Below, in pieces: positions 1 through 9,110 of a DNA stretch of 64,000 bases. How positions within the stretch are numbered: position 1 is the first letter of the stretch; each line of letters starts with the position of its first letter. Made by a program: the position numbers and the translations under genes. Source of the stretch: Caulobacter sp. 17J80-11 (GTDB lineage Bacteria; Pseudomonadota; Alphaproteobacteria; Caulobacterales; Caulobacteraceae); contig NZ_JACSJI010000010.1 of NCBI RefSeq assembly GCF_014349105.1, positions 1-64,000 of the forward strand, given 5' to 3'. A model generated the notes under the pieces. That model worked only from the letters and a program-made list of their open reading frames with translations, made no database searches and had not been told where the DNA came from.

Positions 1-1113
1 GGCCTGGGCGGCCTGGGCCCGGGCGGCGGCTTCCGCCTCGGCCTGGGCGCGGGCGGCCGACTGGGCCGCCAGGTCCGAGGCCTTGCCGTTCAGGCTGGAC
101 AGGGCGGTCTTCAGCGTCTCCAGCGTGCCGTAGGACTCGCCGTTCAGGAACACGTCGAACACCAGCGGGTCGGAGACGTCGACCGAGGCGGCCAGGCCGC
201 GCGGGGCGCGATAGGCCTCGCCGGCGGCCAGCTGGCGGGCGAAATAGATGGTGCCGTCGGCCCCGGAGACGACCAGGGTCGCCGCCTTGCGGGCCTGCAG
301 GATCACGCTCGAGGACTGCGGCGCGACGCCGTAGACCGCGCCCTTCGGGTTGAAGGCGGCGCGCACCGGGACGGTCGGGGCGGCGGTCAGGGCCGCGGCC
401 TGGGCGGCGGCGTCGGCGCCGGCTTCGGCCAGCTCGTTCTCCAGGCCCGGGGTGACGTAGGCGACCGGCACGGTCTGGTCGGCCGGGGCCGGACGCGGCG
501 CGCCGATGGTCATGCGGCCGCCGGGCACGGCGCCGAGCGACCAGCCTTCCGGCGTGTCGCTAAGGGCGGAGGGCGAGGCGTGCTGGGCGTTGACGGCGCG
601 CTGGACCACGTTCCAGGCGACGACGGCGCAGATCACCACGCCGGCCACGGCGAACAGGGCGGGCGAGCGTTTCTTGACGTCGTCCAGCTCCGAACCGACC
701 GGCGCCTGCAGCGGCGTCGTGTAGTCCGGGGATTCCTTCTTGTAGAGGTCGGCCGCGGTCTCTTCGTCGAGGCCGAGCGCCTTGGCGTAGGAGCGCACGT
801 AGCCGACCACGAACGGCCGCGAGGGCAGCTGGTCGTAGGCGCCCTGCTCCAGCGCGGACAGATATTCGCGGCGCACGCGGGTGGCTTCCGCCAGCTGCTG
901 CAGCGAACGTCCGGAGGCTTCGCGGGCTTGCTTGAGGCCCTCGCCCAGGGAGGCGGCTTCGGTCAGCGACACAGGTTCGAACGAATCCCAGGCCGGCGAG
1001 TGATAGGTCTCGGTCACCGATCCGGAATCCAGCGGAGTCATCGCTTCCGGTCCCCCCTCGGCGCCACGAGCACCGTCCGTGGGACGGTCTCCCTCACCCG
1101 TAGGCGCTTTCAT
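1..1113 (-). CDS. RodZ-like helix-turn-helix membrane protein (3' end outside window)
   Basis: Cytoplasmic HTH plus single-pass membrane protein of the RodZ/DUF4115 type, a family tied to MreB and cell shape or to envelope regulation. Counting from the Met at 1041, residues ~32-95 form an XRE/HTH_25 domain (motif SLQQLAEATRVRREYLSALE), one hydrophobic helix follows near 128-150 (AVAGVVICAVVAWNVV), then a DUF4115-like beta domain, then an Ala/Gln-rich coil that runs off the window. Two in-frame ATGs exist, at 1113 and 1041; neither has a strong ribosome site, and the family start fits either. It lies downstream of ptsP on the same strand. The true C-terminus is not visible, so specific RodZ orthology is inference. 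Confidence 0.75.
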   Translation of the reverse strand, partial: MKAPTGEGDRPTDGARGAEGGPEAMTPLDSGSVTETYHSPAWDSFEPVSLTEAASLGEGLKQAREASGRSLQQLAEATRVRREYLSALEQGAYDQLPSRPFVVGYVRSYAKALGLDEETAADLYKKESPDYTTPLQAPVGSELDDVKKRSPALFAVAGVVICAVVAWNVVQRAVNAQHASPSALSDTPEGWSLGAVPGGRMTIGAPRPAPADQTVPVAYVTPGLENELAEAGADAAAQAAALTAAPTVPVRAAFNPKGAVYGVAPQSSSVILQARKAATLVVSGADGTIYFARQLAAGEAYRAPRGLAASVDVSDPLVFDVFLNGESYGTLETLKTALSSLNGKASDLAAQSAARAQAEAEAAARAQAAQA

Positions 1114-1138
1114 AAACAGGCTCTGTGGATAAACCATA

Positions 1139-1183
1139 GCCGTCTGTTAAAATCAACGTTTCGTTAGTGATTCTTCAGACGGC
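1139..1183. repeat. Inverted repeat between ptsP and the RodZ-like gene
   Basis: Perfect 8-bp arms GCCGTCTG and CAGACGGC are separated by 29 bases of unusually AT-rich sequence. The ptsP stop codon lies in the right arm. There is no T-run next to a short-loop stem, so this is not a classical terminator. It may be a processing or regulatory structure ahead of the RodZ-like gene. Confidence 0.35.
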
Positions 1184-3439
1184 CACATTCAATTTTCGGA
1201 CCAGGGACTCGATCTCGGTTCGAACCGATCCTGACGAACTCGCTAGAAGATTCGTGACGCCCCGGCGAGCGGCCTCGCGGTCGCAGGACAGGATCATCCG
1301 CTTCACCGGGCCGATGCCGGCCGGCGGCATCGAAAGCCGCGTAAAGCCAAGCGCCACAAGGACGAAGGCCTCCAGCGGACGGCCCGCCAGCTCGCCGCAG
1401 ACCGACACCGGCGTGCCGGTTTCGGACGCCGCCTTCTGGATTGCGGCGAGAGCGCGCAGGGCCGGCGGCGACAGCGGGTCGTACCGATCTGACACAAGCG
1501 GGTTCGTGCGGTCGGCGGCGAACATGTACTGAATCAGGTCGTTCGTGCCGATCGAGACGAAATCGGTCAGCGGCAGCAGGGCGTCGAGGTGCCAGAGCAG
1601 CGAGGGGGCCTCGATCATGGCCCCGACGCGCAGCAGGGCCGGCAGCGGCCGGCCGCGGCGGCGCGCCCACTCGCACTCGACCTCGACCAGCTCCTGAGCG
1701 GCGCGGAATTCGTCGACCGTGGCCACCAGCGGGAACATGACGCGCAGCTCGCGCCCGTGGGCGGCGGCCAGCAGGGCGCGCAGCTGCAGGCGCAGCAGGG
1801 CGGGACGGTCCAGGCCCATGCGCACGGCCCGGCGGCCCAGCGCCGGGTTCTCCTCCCGCTCGGTCTCCAGGTAGGGCAGAACCTTGTCGCCGCCGAGATC
1901 CAGGGTGCGGAAGGTGACCGGCTTGCCGCCGGCGGCGTCCAGCACCTTCTCGTAGAGCGCGGTCTGGGCGTTCAGCCGGGGCAGCTCGTCGGAGACCATG
2001 AACTGGAACTCGGTGCGGAACAGGCCGATGCCCTCCGCGCCGGTGGCGTCCAGGTTCTCCAGGTCGACGGCCAGGCCCGCGTTCATCAAGAGGGTGACGC
2101 GCGCGCCGTCCTGGGTGACGGCCGGCGTGTCCTTCAGCCGTTCGAATTCGGCCCGGCGCTGGGCGCGCACGGCCATGCGGGCGGTGAAGGCCTCGACCAT
2201 GTCGGCGCGCGGGCGCAGGTAGGCCTCGGCGGTCTCGCCGTCGACCAGCACCGGGTCGCCCTGCGAAAGCCGGTCGCGCAGGCCCGACAGGCGGCCCACG
2301 CAGGGGATCTGCAGGGCGCGGGCGACGATGGCCGCGTGGCTGGCGGCGGAGCCCTCTTCCAGCAGCAGGCCGCGCAGCTTCTCGCGCGGGTATTCCAGAA
2401 GGTCGGCCGGCCCGAGGTTGCGGGCGACCAGGATCATGTCGTCGGGCAGCTCGCGCTGGCCGGGGGTTTCGCCGGCCAGGACCCGCAGCAGGCGGTTGGC
2501 CAGGTCCTCCAGGTCGTGCAGGCGCTCGCGCAGATAGGGGTCGCGGGCCTGGGCGAAACGGGCGCGGTGCTCGTTGCGCACCCGCTCGACCGCCGCCTCC
2601 GAGGTCAGGCCGGAGCGCACGGCGTCCTCGAGGCTGCGGTTCCAGCCGCGGTCCTCGGCGAACATGCGGTAGGTCTCGAGCACCTCGTAGGAGGGGCCGG
2701 CCAGGCCGTGCTGGCCTTCCAGCATCTCGTCGATGTGCGAGCGCATGGCGGCCAGCGCCTGCTTGAGGCGGCCTTCCTCGGCCACGGTGTCGTCGGCCAG
2801 CAGGCGCTCGGGCGCGACCGGGGCCTCGTGCAGCACCACCCGGCCCATGGCCAGGCCGTCGGCCAGCTTGTGCCCCCGCAGCCGCTCGGGCCGGTGCGGG
2901 GCGAGCTCGACGTCCTTCAGCTCGGCGATGCCGACGAGCTCGCCGGAGGCGACCATCTCGGCCACCACCATGGCGATGGTCTCGAGGTCCTCGACCTCGT
3001 CCTGGTCGTAGACCCGCGCGGCGCGGTTCTGGACGATCAGCACGCCGATGGTGCGGCCGCCACGCAGCAGCGGCACGCCCAGGAAGGAATGGAACGGGTC
3101 TTCGCCGGTTTCCGGGCGGTAGGAGAAGCTCGGATGGGTGGGCGCGTCGGACAGGTTCAGCGGCGTGGCCGAACGGGCGACCTCGCCGACCAGGCCCTCG
3201 CCGGGGCGCAGCCGGGTCTTGTGGACGGCGTCGGGGTTCAGGCCCTCGGTGGCGAACAGCTCCATCTCGCCGGAGGCCCGGCGCAGATAGATCGAGCACA
3301 CCTCGGCCACCATGGACCGGGCGATGATGGAAACAGTCCGGTCGAGACGCTGCTGGGCGGGCCCGCCGCCCGCCATCACTTCCCTGATCTGACGAAGGAG
3401 GCTTCTCGGTCCTCTCGCCGCCAGCCCTCCCTTCATCAT
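1175..3439 (-). CDS. ptsP: Phosphoenolpyruvate-protein phosphotransferase PtsP (nitrogen PTS enzyme I)
   Basis: Cytoplasmic enzyme I of the nitrogen-related PTS; it autophosphorylates from PEP and passes phosphate to NPr. The 754 residues match the family: an N-terminal GAF sensory domain (~15-165), the PEP-utiliser N-domain, the phospho-histidine loop (SAASHAAIVARAL) and the C-terminal TIM barrel with SIGTNDLIQY and the CGELAGRP active-site cysteine. The start is ATGATG after a strong GAGGAGGG site. It lies 42 bases after lysC on the same strand, so co-transcription is likely. This is one of two enzyme I modules in the window; the other (52274-54796) is a sugar-PTS fusion without a GAF domain. 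Confidence 0.95.
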   Translation of the reverse strand: MMKGGLAARGPRSLLRQIREVMAGGGPAQQRLDRTVSIIARSMVAEVCSIYLRRASGEMELFATEGLNPDAVHKTRLRPGEGLVGEVARSATPLNLSDAPTHPSFSYRPETGEDPFHSFLGVPLLRGGRTIGVLIVQNRAARVYDQDEVEDLETIAMVVAEMVASGELVGIAELKDVELAPHRPERLRGHKLADGLAMGRVVLHEAPVAPERLLADDTVAEEGRLKQALAAMRSHIDEMLEGQHGLAGPSYEVLETYRMFAEDRGWNRSLEDAVRSGLTSEAAVERVRNEHRARFAQARDPYLRERLHDLEDLANRLLRVLAGETPGQRELPDDMILVARNLGPADLLEYPREKLRGLLLEEGSAASHAAIVARALQIPCVGRLSGLRDRLSQGDPVLVDGETAEAYLRPRADMVEAFTARMAVRAQRRAEFERLKDTPAVTQDGARVTLLMNAGLAVDLENLDATGAEGIGLFRTEFQFMVSDELPRLNAQTALYEKVLDAAGGKPVTFRTLDLGGDKVLPYLETEREENPALGRRAVRMGLDRPALLRLQLRALLAAAHGRELRVMFPLVATVDEFRAAQELVEVECEWARRRGRPLPALLRVGAMIEAPSLLWHLDALLPLTDFVSIGTNDLIQYMFAADRTNPLVSDRYDPLSPPALRALAAIQKAASETGTPVSVCGELAGRPLEAFVLVALGFTRLSMPPAGIGPVKRMILSCDREAARRGVTNLLASSSGSVRTEIESLVRKLNVAV

Positions 3440-3481
3440 CGTGGGACGCCCTCCTCGCGTCTGGAAACCTAAGCGGTTTTC

Positions 3482-4732
3482 CTAGACCTGTTCCAGTCCG
3501 TAAGCGGCGTGAAGCGCGCGAACCGCCAATTCCGTGTAGGCCGCGTCGATCAGCACGCTGATCTTGATCTCGGACGTCGAGATCGCCTGGATCTTGATGC
3601 CCTTGTCGGCCAGGGCCTTGAACATGGCCTGGGCGACGCCGGCGTGGGAGCGCATGCCCACGCCGACCACGGAGATCTTGGCCACGTCCTCGTCGGCGCG
3701 GACCTCCTCGAAGCCGATCTCGGCCTGGTTGGCCTTCATGATCTCGACGGCGCGGGCGGCGTCGCGGCGGCCCACGGTGAAGATCATGTTGGTGGTGTCG
3801 GCGGTGCGCGCCTGCGACTGGACGATCATGTCCACGTTGACGTTGGCGTCGGCCAGCTTGGTGAAGATGGTCGCCGGCACGCCGGTCTGGTCTGGCAGGC
3901 CCAGCAGGGTCACCTTGGCCTCGTCACGGCTGTAGGCCACGCCGCTCACGATCCGCTTTTCCACGATCTCTTCCTCGTCGCACACCAGGGTGCCCGAATT
4001 GTCCGCCGCGCCCGGCTCGGCGAAGGACGACAGCACGCGCACCGGCACCTTGTGGGCCATGGCGAGCTCGACCGAGCGGGTCTGCAGCACCTTGGCCCCG
4101 AGCGAGGCCATCTCCAGCATCTCCTCGTAGGAGATCTTCTCCAGCCGCCGGGCCTTGGCCTCGATGCGCGGGTCGGTCGTGTAGACGCCGTCGACGTCGG
4201 TGTAGATGTCGCAGCGCGACGCCTGCAGCGCCGCCGCCACCGCCACCGCGGAGGTGTCCGAGCCGCCGCGGCCGAGCGTGGTGATCTTGCCGTCGCGGGT
4301 GACGCCCTGGAACCCCGGGATGACGGCGATCTCGCCGGCGTCGACCGCCGCGCCCAGCTTCTCGGGCGGAATGTCCTCGATGCGGGCCTTGCCGTGGGCG
4401 TCGTCGGTGACGATCGGCACCTGCCAGCCCATCCACGAGCGCGCGTTCAGGCCCATGTTGCGCAGCGTCATGGCCAGCAGGCCGGCGGTGACCTGCTCGC
4501 CCGAGCCGACCACCACGTCGTATTCGTCGTCGGACATCGGCAGGCCCGAGGCGGCGGCGCCCGCGCCGTCGGTCCAGGCGACCAGCTCGTTGGTCTTGCC
4601 GGCCATGGCCGAGACCACCACGGCGACCTTCTTGCCCATGGCCGCCTCGGCGGCGACGATGCGGGCGGCGCGACGGATGCGTTCGAGGTCGGCCATCGAC
4701 GTGCCCCCGAACTTCATCACCAACCGCGTCAT
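3482..4732 (-). CDS. lysC: Aspartate kinase
   Basis: Catalyses ATP-dependent phosphorylation of aspartate, the first step to lysine, threonine and methionine. The kinase signature KFGGTS is at the N-terminus, and two C-terminal ACT domains (VTLLGLPDQTGVPATIF... and ISVVGVGMRSHAGVAQAMF...) indicate allosteric feedback. I chose the ATG at 4732 (MTRLVMKFGG, 416 aa) because family members begin just before the KFGGTS motif; an in-frame ATG at 4795 would add a 21-residue tail unlike the family. No lysine riboswitch is recognisable in the short leader. It is divergent from ubiG and upstream of ptsP. Confidence 0.95.
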   Translation of the reverse strand: MTRLVMKFGGTSMADLERIRRAARIVAAEAAMGKKVAVVVSAMAGKTNELVAWTDGAGAAASGLPMSDDEYDVVVGSGEQVTAGLLAMTLRNMGLNARSWMGWQVPIVTDDAHGKARIEDIPPEKLGAAVDAGEIAVIPGFQGVTRDGKITTLGRGGSDTSAVAVAAALQASRCDIYTDVDGVYTTDPRIEAKARRLEKISYEEMLEMASLGAKVLQTRSVELAMAHKVPVRVLSSFAEPGAADNSGTLVCDEEEIVEKRIVSGVAYSRDEAKVTLLGLPDQTGVPATIFTKLADANVNVDMIVQSQARTADTTNMIFTVGRRDAARAVEIMKANQAEIGFEEVRADEDVAKISVVGVGMRSHAGVAQAMFKALADKGIKIQAISTSEIKISVLIDAAYTELAVRALHAAYGLEQV

Positions 4733-4749
4733 TGAACAAAACCCCCGCA

Positions 4750-4796
4750 CGTGTCCGGACTTGTCAGGACGCGCCTGCGCCGTCATGTCGGACACG
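4750..4796. repeat. Inverted repeat in the lysC/ubiG divergent region
   Basis: Arms CGTGTCCG (4750-4757) and CGGACACG (4789-4796) are complementary and lie in the ~106-bp region from which lysC (minus) and ubiG (plus) diverge. It could be an operator or leader structure for either gene. No regulator can be named. Confidence 0.25.
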
Positions 4797-4838
4797 GAAA
4801 ATCGCGACCGCTTCTAGCGGCGGCGCGAAGGAGCCGCA

Positions 4839-5603
4839 ATGCGCGATAGCACCGAACAGGCCCAGGGCTTCAGCGTCGACCCGGAAGAGGTCGCCCGCTT
4901 CTCGGCGCTGGCGGCGAAATGGTGGGACGCCAAGGGCGCGTTCGCGCCGCTGCACAAGTTCAATCCGGTGCGGCTGGGCTTCATCCGCGACCGCGCCTGC
5001 GCCCGCTTCGGGCGTGATCCGAGGACGCGCGAACCGTTCAAGGGCTTGAAGCTGCTCGACATCGGCTGCGGCGGCGGCCTGCTGTCCGAACCCATGCGGC
5101 GCATGGGCTTCGAGGTCACCGCGGTGGACGCCTCGGCCCGCAACATCGGCACGGCCAAGGCGCACGCCGAGCAGCAGGGCCTGGACATCGACTACCGCTG
5201 CGCCACGGCCGAGCAGCTGGCGGCCGAGGGCGCCGGCCCGTTCGACGTGGTGCTGAACATGGAGGTGGTCGAGCACACCGCCGACCCGCGCGGCTATCTG
5301 CGCGAGACCGCCGGCCTGATCGCCCCGGGCGGCATGATGATCGTCGCCACCCTGAACCGCACCGCGAAGGCCATGGCTCTGGCCGTGGTCGGGGCGGAGT
5401 ACGTGCTGCGCTGGCTGCCGCGCGGCACCCACGACTGGAAGAAATTCCTGAAGCCTGAGGAAGTGCGCGAGTTTCTCGCCGGCGCGGGCGTGGAGGTCAG
5501 CGGCCCCTACGGCGTGGCCTACAACCCGCTGGCCGACAAGTGGTCGGAGTCCAACGACACGGCGGTGAACTACATGATGGTGGCGACCAAGCCGGGCGCC
5601 TAA
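4839..5603 (+). CDS. ubiG: Ubiquinone biosynthesis O-methyltransferase
   Basis: SAM-dependent methyltransferase that catalyses both O-methylations of ubiquinone biosynthesis. The 254-residue length and the motif [19 protein letters not shown] are characteristic, as are the N-terminal [19 protein letters not shown] segment and the [11 protein letters not shown] motif. The start follows AAGGAG at good spacing. Its stop overlaps the convergent small ORF (5600-6007) by four bases. It probably acts peripherally at the inner membrane, like the family. Confidence 0.96.
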   Translation: MRDSTEQAQGFSVDPEEVARFSALAAKWWDAKGAFAPLHKFNPVRLGFIRDRACARFGRDPRTREPFKGLKLLDIGCGGGLLSEPMRRMGFEVTAVDASARNIGTAKAHAEQQGLDIDYRCATAEQLAAEGAGPFDVVLNMEVVEHTADPRGYLRETAGLIAPGGMMIVATLNRTAKAMALAVVGAEYVLRWLPRGTHDWKKFLKPEEVREFLAGAGVEVSGPYGVAYNPLADKWSESNDTAVNYMMVATKPGA

Positions 5604-6007
5604 TCCGCCCGGCCGAGCGTCGGCAGGACCAGACCCGCGCGCGCCGCCCCGCTCGACAGCGCGCCGTCGGGATAGAGCGCGGCCAGGGCGCCGCGGTCGA
5701 GGCGGCCTTCCGCGCCAGCATAGAACGCCTCGAACGTGTCCGCTGGCGCGACCGTGCGCGCCAGCTCCTCGTGCACCAGGGCGAGGAAGGCCAGGGTGAC
5801 GGTCTCGTTGTAGCGCTCGGGACGGCCGGCCCTGGCGACCAGCGCCTGCAGCCCGGCCCGCATCGCCAGGTACGCTTCGTGGAACGGCCGGCCCATGGGA
5901 CCGAGCAGGGCCCAGGCGACCCGGACGTGGTCGGCGTGGCTGAAGCCCGCCGGGTCCAGCTCGCCGCATTCGAAGGCGGCGACCAGGGCGCGGTCGGCGT
6001 CGGTCAT
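5600..6007 (-). CDS. Small conserved protein of unknown function (FxHxxHVRxAW motif)
   Basis: A 135-residue protein with no signal peptide or membrane segment. It carries [11 protein letters not shown] near residue 22 and [18 protein letters not shown] in the middle, a pattern of a small helical family found in many proteobacteria whose function I do not know; the two histidines could bind metal. Its ATG overlaps the stop of the upstream quinone oxidoreductase gene (TGATG), so it is translationally coupled as the last gene of the comF-grxC-nit run. It converges on ubiG. Confidence 0.75.
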   Translation of the reverse strand: MTDADRALVAAFECGELDPAGFSHADHVRVAWALLGPMGRPFHEAYLAMRAGLQALVARAGRPERYNETVTLAFLALVHEELARTVAPADTFEAFYAGAEGRLDRGALAALYPDGALSSGAARAGLVLPTLGRAD

Positions 6008-6975
6008 CACGGGATCAGCAGGGTCGAGCCGGAGGTCTCCGAAGCCTCCAGCGCGCGGTGGGCCGCCTCGGCCTCGACCAGGGGGCGCTCCGCCCCGATC
6101 CGCACCTTGACCGCCCCGGAGCGCACGACGTCGAACACCGCCGCGGCGCTGGCGTCGAGCTCCTCGGTCGTGGCGATGTAGTCGAACAGGGTCGGGCGGG
6201 TGAAGTAGACCGATCCAGCGCGCATCAAGGCCAGGGCGTCGACCGGCGGGACCGGGCCCGAGGCGTTGCCGAAAGCGACCAGCACGCCGCGCCGGCCCAG
6301 GCTGGCCAGCGACGCCTCGAAGGTGGCCTTGCCGACCCCGTCGTAGACCACCCGCACGCCGGCGCCGCCGGTGATCTCGCGCACGCGCGCGGCGACGTCC
6401 TCCACCTTGTGCAGGATCACGTAGGCGCAGCCGTCGGCCTGCGCCTGCGCGGCCTTGGCGGACGAGCCGACCGAACCGATCACCGTCGCGCCCAGGGCGT
6501 GGGCCCACTGCACCAGGATCGAGCCGACCCCGCCGGCCGCGGCGTGGACCAGCACGGCGTCTCCGGCCGCCACGGGCGCGCAGCGGCGCAGCAGGAACTC
6601 GGCGGTCATGCCCTTCAGCAGGACGGCCGCGGCGGTCCTGGCGGAGACGTCGTCGGGCAGGCGCACCGCCCGCCCCTCGGCCACCACGCGATACTCGGCG
6701 TAGGCCCCGAAGCCGCCGGCGTAGCCGACCCGGTCGCCGGGTCGGAAGCGGGTCACGCCCTCGCCCGCCGCCTCGACCACGCCCGCGCCCTCGCCGCCCA
6801 GCACGAGCGGCAGCTGCACAGGATAGAGACCGCTGCGGTGATAGGTGTCGATGTAGTTCAGCCCGACCGCCTCCTGGCGGACCAGGATCTCGCCCGGCCC
6901 GGGCGTCGGGACCGGCAGGTCGACGACCTGGAGCACCTCGGGTCCGCCGGTACGCTGGATCTGGACGGCCTTCAT
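6007..6975 (-). CDS. Zinc-free NADPH:quinone oxidoreductase (MDR family)
   Basis: A 322-residue medium-chain dehydrogenase/reductase of the QOR type, reducing quinones or enones with NADPH. It has the GroES-like N-domain (GLNYIDTYHRSGLYP), the Rossmann motif (VHAAAGGVGSILVQWAHALG) and no zinc-binding cysteines, as expected of QOR rather than alcohol dehydrogenases. It starts three bases after the GNAT stop and overlaps the downstream unknown by one base, so it belongs to the minus-strand run. Its physiological substrate is not evident. Confidence 0.9.
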   Translation of the reverse strand: MKAVQIQRTGGPEVLQVVDLPVPTPGPGEILVRQEAVGLNYIDTYHRSGLYPVQLPLVLGGEGAGVVEAAGEGVTRFRPGDRVGYAGGFGAYAEYRVVAEGRAVRLPDDVSARTAAAVLLKGMTAEFLLRRCAPVAAGDAVLVHAAAGGVGSILVQWAHALGATVIGSVGSSAKAAQAQADGCAYVILHKVEDVAARVREITGGAGVRVVYDGVGKATFEASLASLGRRGVLVAFGNASGPVPPVDALALMRAGSVYFTRPTLFDYIATTEELDASAAAVFDVVRSGAVKVRIGAERPLVEAEAAHRALEASETSGSTLLIP

Positions 6976-6978
6976 CGA

Positions 6979-7494
6979 TCAGTCCTCCTCGGGCAGGCGC
7001 TGCAGCCGGCGCACCATGTAGCGGGCGTCTGGACCGTAGCTCTTCAGCTTGTCACGGATCGCCGGGGTCTCGCGCTCCTGGAAACCGAGCTTGCGCCAGA
7101 ACGGGGCGGCTTCGTTGACGGCGACCAGGGCGACGGCGGGCCAGCGCGCAGCGGCGACTTCATGCAGCAGGCGCACGACCGCGCGCGCCGCGCGACCGCC
7201 GCCGCGGGCCTCCGGCGCCAGGGCCAGGTCGTGCAGGTAGATCAGGTCGGCGTCGGCCGGGATCGCGCCGAGGCGGGTGTTCAGCGGGGGGATCTGGTCC
7301 GCCCGCCACGGATAGGCGACCAGATAGCCCTGGGCCGGCTCGCCGAGGGCAAGACAGCCGTCCGGATACAGGCCAAGGCGTTCGGCGAACACCTCGCGGT
7401 CCTCGGGATGGTCGGGAAACGACACCCGCGCCACCTCGACGACCGCGTCGAGGTCGGCCTCGGTCATGCGCCGCCAGTCCGGCGCGGTGGTCAT
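6979..7494 (-). CDS. GNAT-family N-acetyltransferase
   Basis: A 171-residue cytoplasmic acetyl-CoA-dependent acyltransferase. The acetyl-CoA loop is visible as LALAPEARGGGRAARAVVRL (the R/Q-x-x-G-x-G/A motif), followed by ALVAVNEAAPFWRKLGFQER, the usual motif B with its Asn and Phe. The start ATG overlaps the DUF1178 stop (TGATG). The acceptor substrate cannot be told from sequence. Confidence 0.88.
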   Translation of the reverse strand: MTTAPDWRRMTEADLDAVVEVARVSFPDHPEDREVFAERLGLYPDGCLALGEPAQGYLVAYPWRADQIPPLNTRLGAIPADADLIYLHDLALAPEARGGGRAARAVVRLLHEVAAARWPAVALVAVNEAAPFWRKLGFQERETPAIRDKLKSYGPDARYMVRRLQRLPEED

Positions 7495-7934
7495 CAGTTC
7501 ACCTTGGCCTTGGGAACGGGCGCGGCGGCCGGCGGCAGGGGCGCGACGTTGACGCCGGCCTCGGCCAGCTCGGCGACCTCCTTGGGCGTGGCCTCGCCGT
7601 AGATGCCGCGGTCCTCGGCCACGCCGTCCTTGATGGCCAGCGCCTCGCGGGCGAAGGCGTCGCCGACATAGTCGAAATTAGCCTCGACATGCTGGCGCAC
7701 CTTGCCCATGGCCTCCATGACCAGGGTCTGGATCTGGGCGGCGCGCTCGGCCTTGAAGGCGGTCTTCTTGGTGCCCGAGACGGCCGGAGCCATGATCGCC
7801 TTGCGCACCTGGCGCGAGGCGCAGAACGGGCACTCCACCAGCCCGCGGGCGGCCTGGTCGTCGAAGTCCCCCGACGAGGCGAACCAGGCCTCGAAATCGT
7901 GGTCGTGCTCGCAGAGGAGCGCGTAACGGATCAC
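7494..7934 (-). CDS. DUF1178 family protein
   Basis: A 146-residue member of DUF1178, recognised by the N-terminal IRYALLCEHDHDFEAWF and the CPFCASRQVRKAIMAPAV segment, which resembles half of a zinc ribbon (CxxC). The C-terminus is Ala/Pro-rich. I chose the GTG at 7934: it starts the conserved motif and gives a GTGA overlap with the nit stop. The family has no proven function; its constant place beside nitrilase and glutaredoxin genes in alphaproteobacteria hints at thiol metabolism (inference). Confidence 0.88.
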   Translation of the reverse strand: MIRYALLCEHDHDFEAWFASSGDFDDQAARGLVECPFCASRQVRKAIMAPAVSGTKKTAFKAERAAQIQTLVMEAMGKVRQHVEANFDYVGDAFAREALAIKDGVAEDRGIYGEATPKEVAELAEAGVNVAPLPPAAAPVPKAKVN

Positions 7935-8767
7935 GGACCGACAAACTCCCGATCGTGGGTCAGCTGCGGGATGGCCCGGCGCGCCTTGTCCACGAGACTG
8001 AAATCCAGCGTCGCGCGCAGCACGCCCGGCGCGTCGCCCTCGGCCCGGGCCAGCACCTCGCCCCACGGCGAGATCACCACGCTGCGGCCCCAGGTCTTGC
8101 GCCCGTCCTCGTGTTCGCCGCCCTGGGCGGGGGCCAGCACGAAGGCGCCGGTCTCGATGGCGCGGGCGCGCAGCATCACCTCCCAGTGGGCCTCGCCGGT
8201 CGGGCGGGTGAAGGCGGCCGGCACGGCGATCATCGACGCGCCGGCCCGGGCCAGCGCCCGGTACAGGTGCGGGAAGCGCACGTCGTAGCAGATGCTCAGC
8301 CCCAGCCCGCCCCAGGGCGTCTCGGCCACCGTCGCCTGCGCGCCGGGGCGGATGCTTTCGGACTCGCGGTGGCGCTCGCCGGTCGGCAGGTCGACGTCGA
8401 AGACGTGCAGCTTGTCGTAGGTCGCCTTCACCGTCCCGTCCGGCCCGACCAGGATCGAACGGTTGGCGGCGCGCGGATCGGCCGGATCGCCGGTCTTCAC
8501 GATGGCCGAGCCGATCAGCAGCCAGATCCCGAGCTCGGCGGCCAGAGCGCGGAGGCCGTTGACCACCGGGTCGGCGTCCTGGTCCTGGATCACGGCCAGA
8601 CGGCGGTCGCGGCGCTGCTCGAGGATGTTGGTCCCCTCGGGCGTCAGCACCAGCTTCGCCCCGCCGGCCGCGGCCTCGCGCACCAGCGGCTCGACCTGCG
8701 CCCACGCGCTGGCGTGGTCGGCGGGGGTGTTGAGCTGGACGAGGGCGACGTCGAGGGTTTCGGCCAT
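7931..8767 (-). CDS. Carbon-nitrogen hydrolase (Nit1-like deaminated glutathione amidase candidate)
   Basis: A nitrilase-superfamily amidase of 278 residues. The Glu-Lys-Cys triad is seen in TPEGTN, DKLHVFDVDL and SICYDVRFP. Length and motifs match bacterial homologues of eukaryotic Nit1, which hydrolyse deaminated glutathione as metabolite repair. Its neighbour is grxC (54 bases upstream), which supports a link to glutathione. A Nit2/omega-amidase specificity cannot be excluded from sequence. Confidence 0.88.
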   Translation of the reverse strand: MAETLDVALVQLNTPADHASAWAQVEPLVREAAAGGAKLVLTPEGTNILEQRRDRRLAVIQDQDADPVVNGLRALAAELGIWLLIGSAIVKTGDPADPRAANRSILVGPDGTVKATYDKLHVFDVDLPTGERHRESESIRPGAQATVAETPWGGLGLSICYDVRFPHLYRALARAGASMIAVPAAFTRPTGEAHWEVMLRARAIETGAFVLAPAQGGEHEDGRKTWGRSVVISPWGEVLARAEGDAPGVLRATLDFSLVDKARRAIPQLTHDREFVGP

Positions 8768-8821
8768 GGACTTACGGTCTGCAAAGGTCGGTCGAGCTTG
8801 AGCCCGACCGACGTCCAGGCG

Positions 8822-9076
8822 TCAAGCGGCGAGCAGGCGGTCCAGTTCGCCGCGGCGCTCCAACTCGTGCAGGTCGTCGCAACCGCCCACGTGCTGCTCG
8901 CCGATGAAGATCTGCGGATAGGTCATGCGGCCCGACCGGCGGATCATCTCTTCACGCATCTCCGGATCGACGGAGGCCACGATCTCCTCGTAGGCGACGC
9001 CTTTGCGCTGAAGCAGGGCCTGGGCGCGGACGCAATACGGGCAGGACGGCTTGGTGTAGATCACGACAGGGGGCAC
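8822..9076 (-). CDS. grxC: Glutaredoxin 3
   Basis: An 84-residue dithiol glutaredoxin with the redox motif CPYC near residue 12, the cis-proline loop MTYPQIFIG and the glutathione-binding GGCDDL. It reduces disulfides with glutathione in the cytoplasm. It sits between comF (34-base gap) and nit on the same strand, an arrangement I recall as common in alphaproteobacteria. Confidence 0.96.
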   Translation of the reverse strand: MPPVVIYTKPSCPYCVRAQALLQRKGVAYEEIVASVDPEMREEMIRRSGRMTYPQIFIGEQHVGGCDDLHELERRGELDRLLAA

Positions 9077-9110
9077 GAAAAACTCCGCTCAGGCCACCGA
9101 AAGCTCACGG

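Noticed and set aside
1164-3472. Long open frames in other frames over ptsP
   Set aside because: PtsP motifs fix the true frame; the others are Arg/Pro-rich or His/Gln-rich shadows.
3440-4838. Lysine riboswitch upstream of lysC
   Set aside because: The leader is about 100 bases and shared with divergent ubiG; no recognisable five-way junction motifs.
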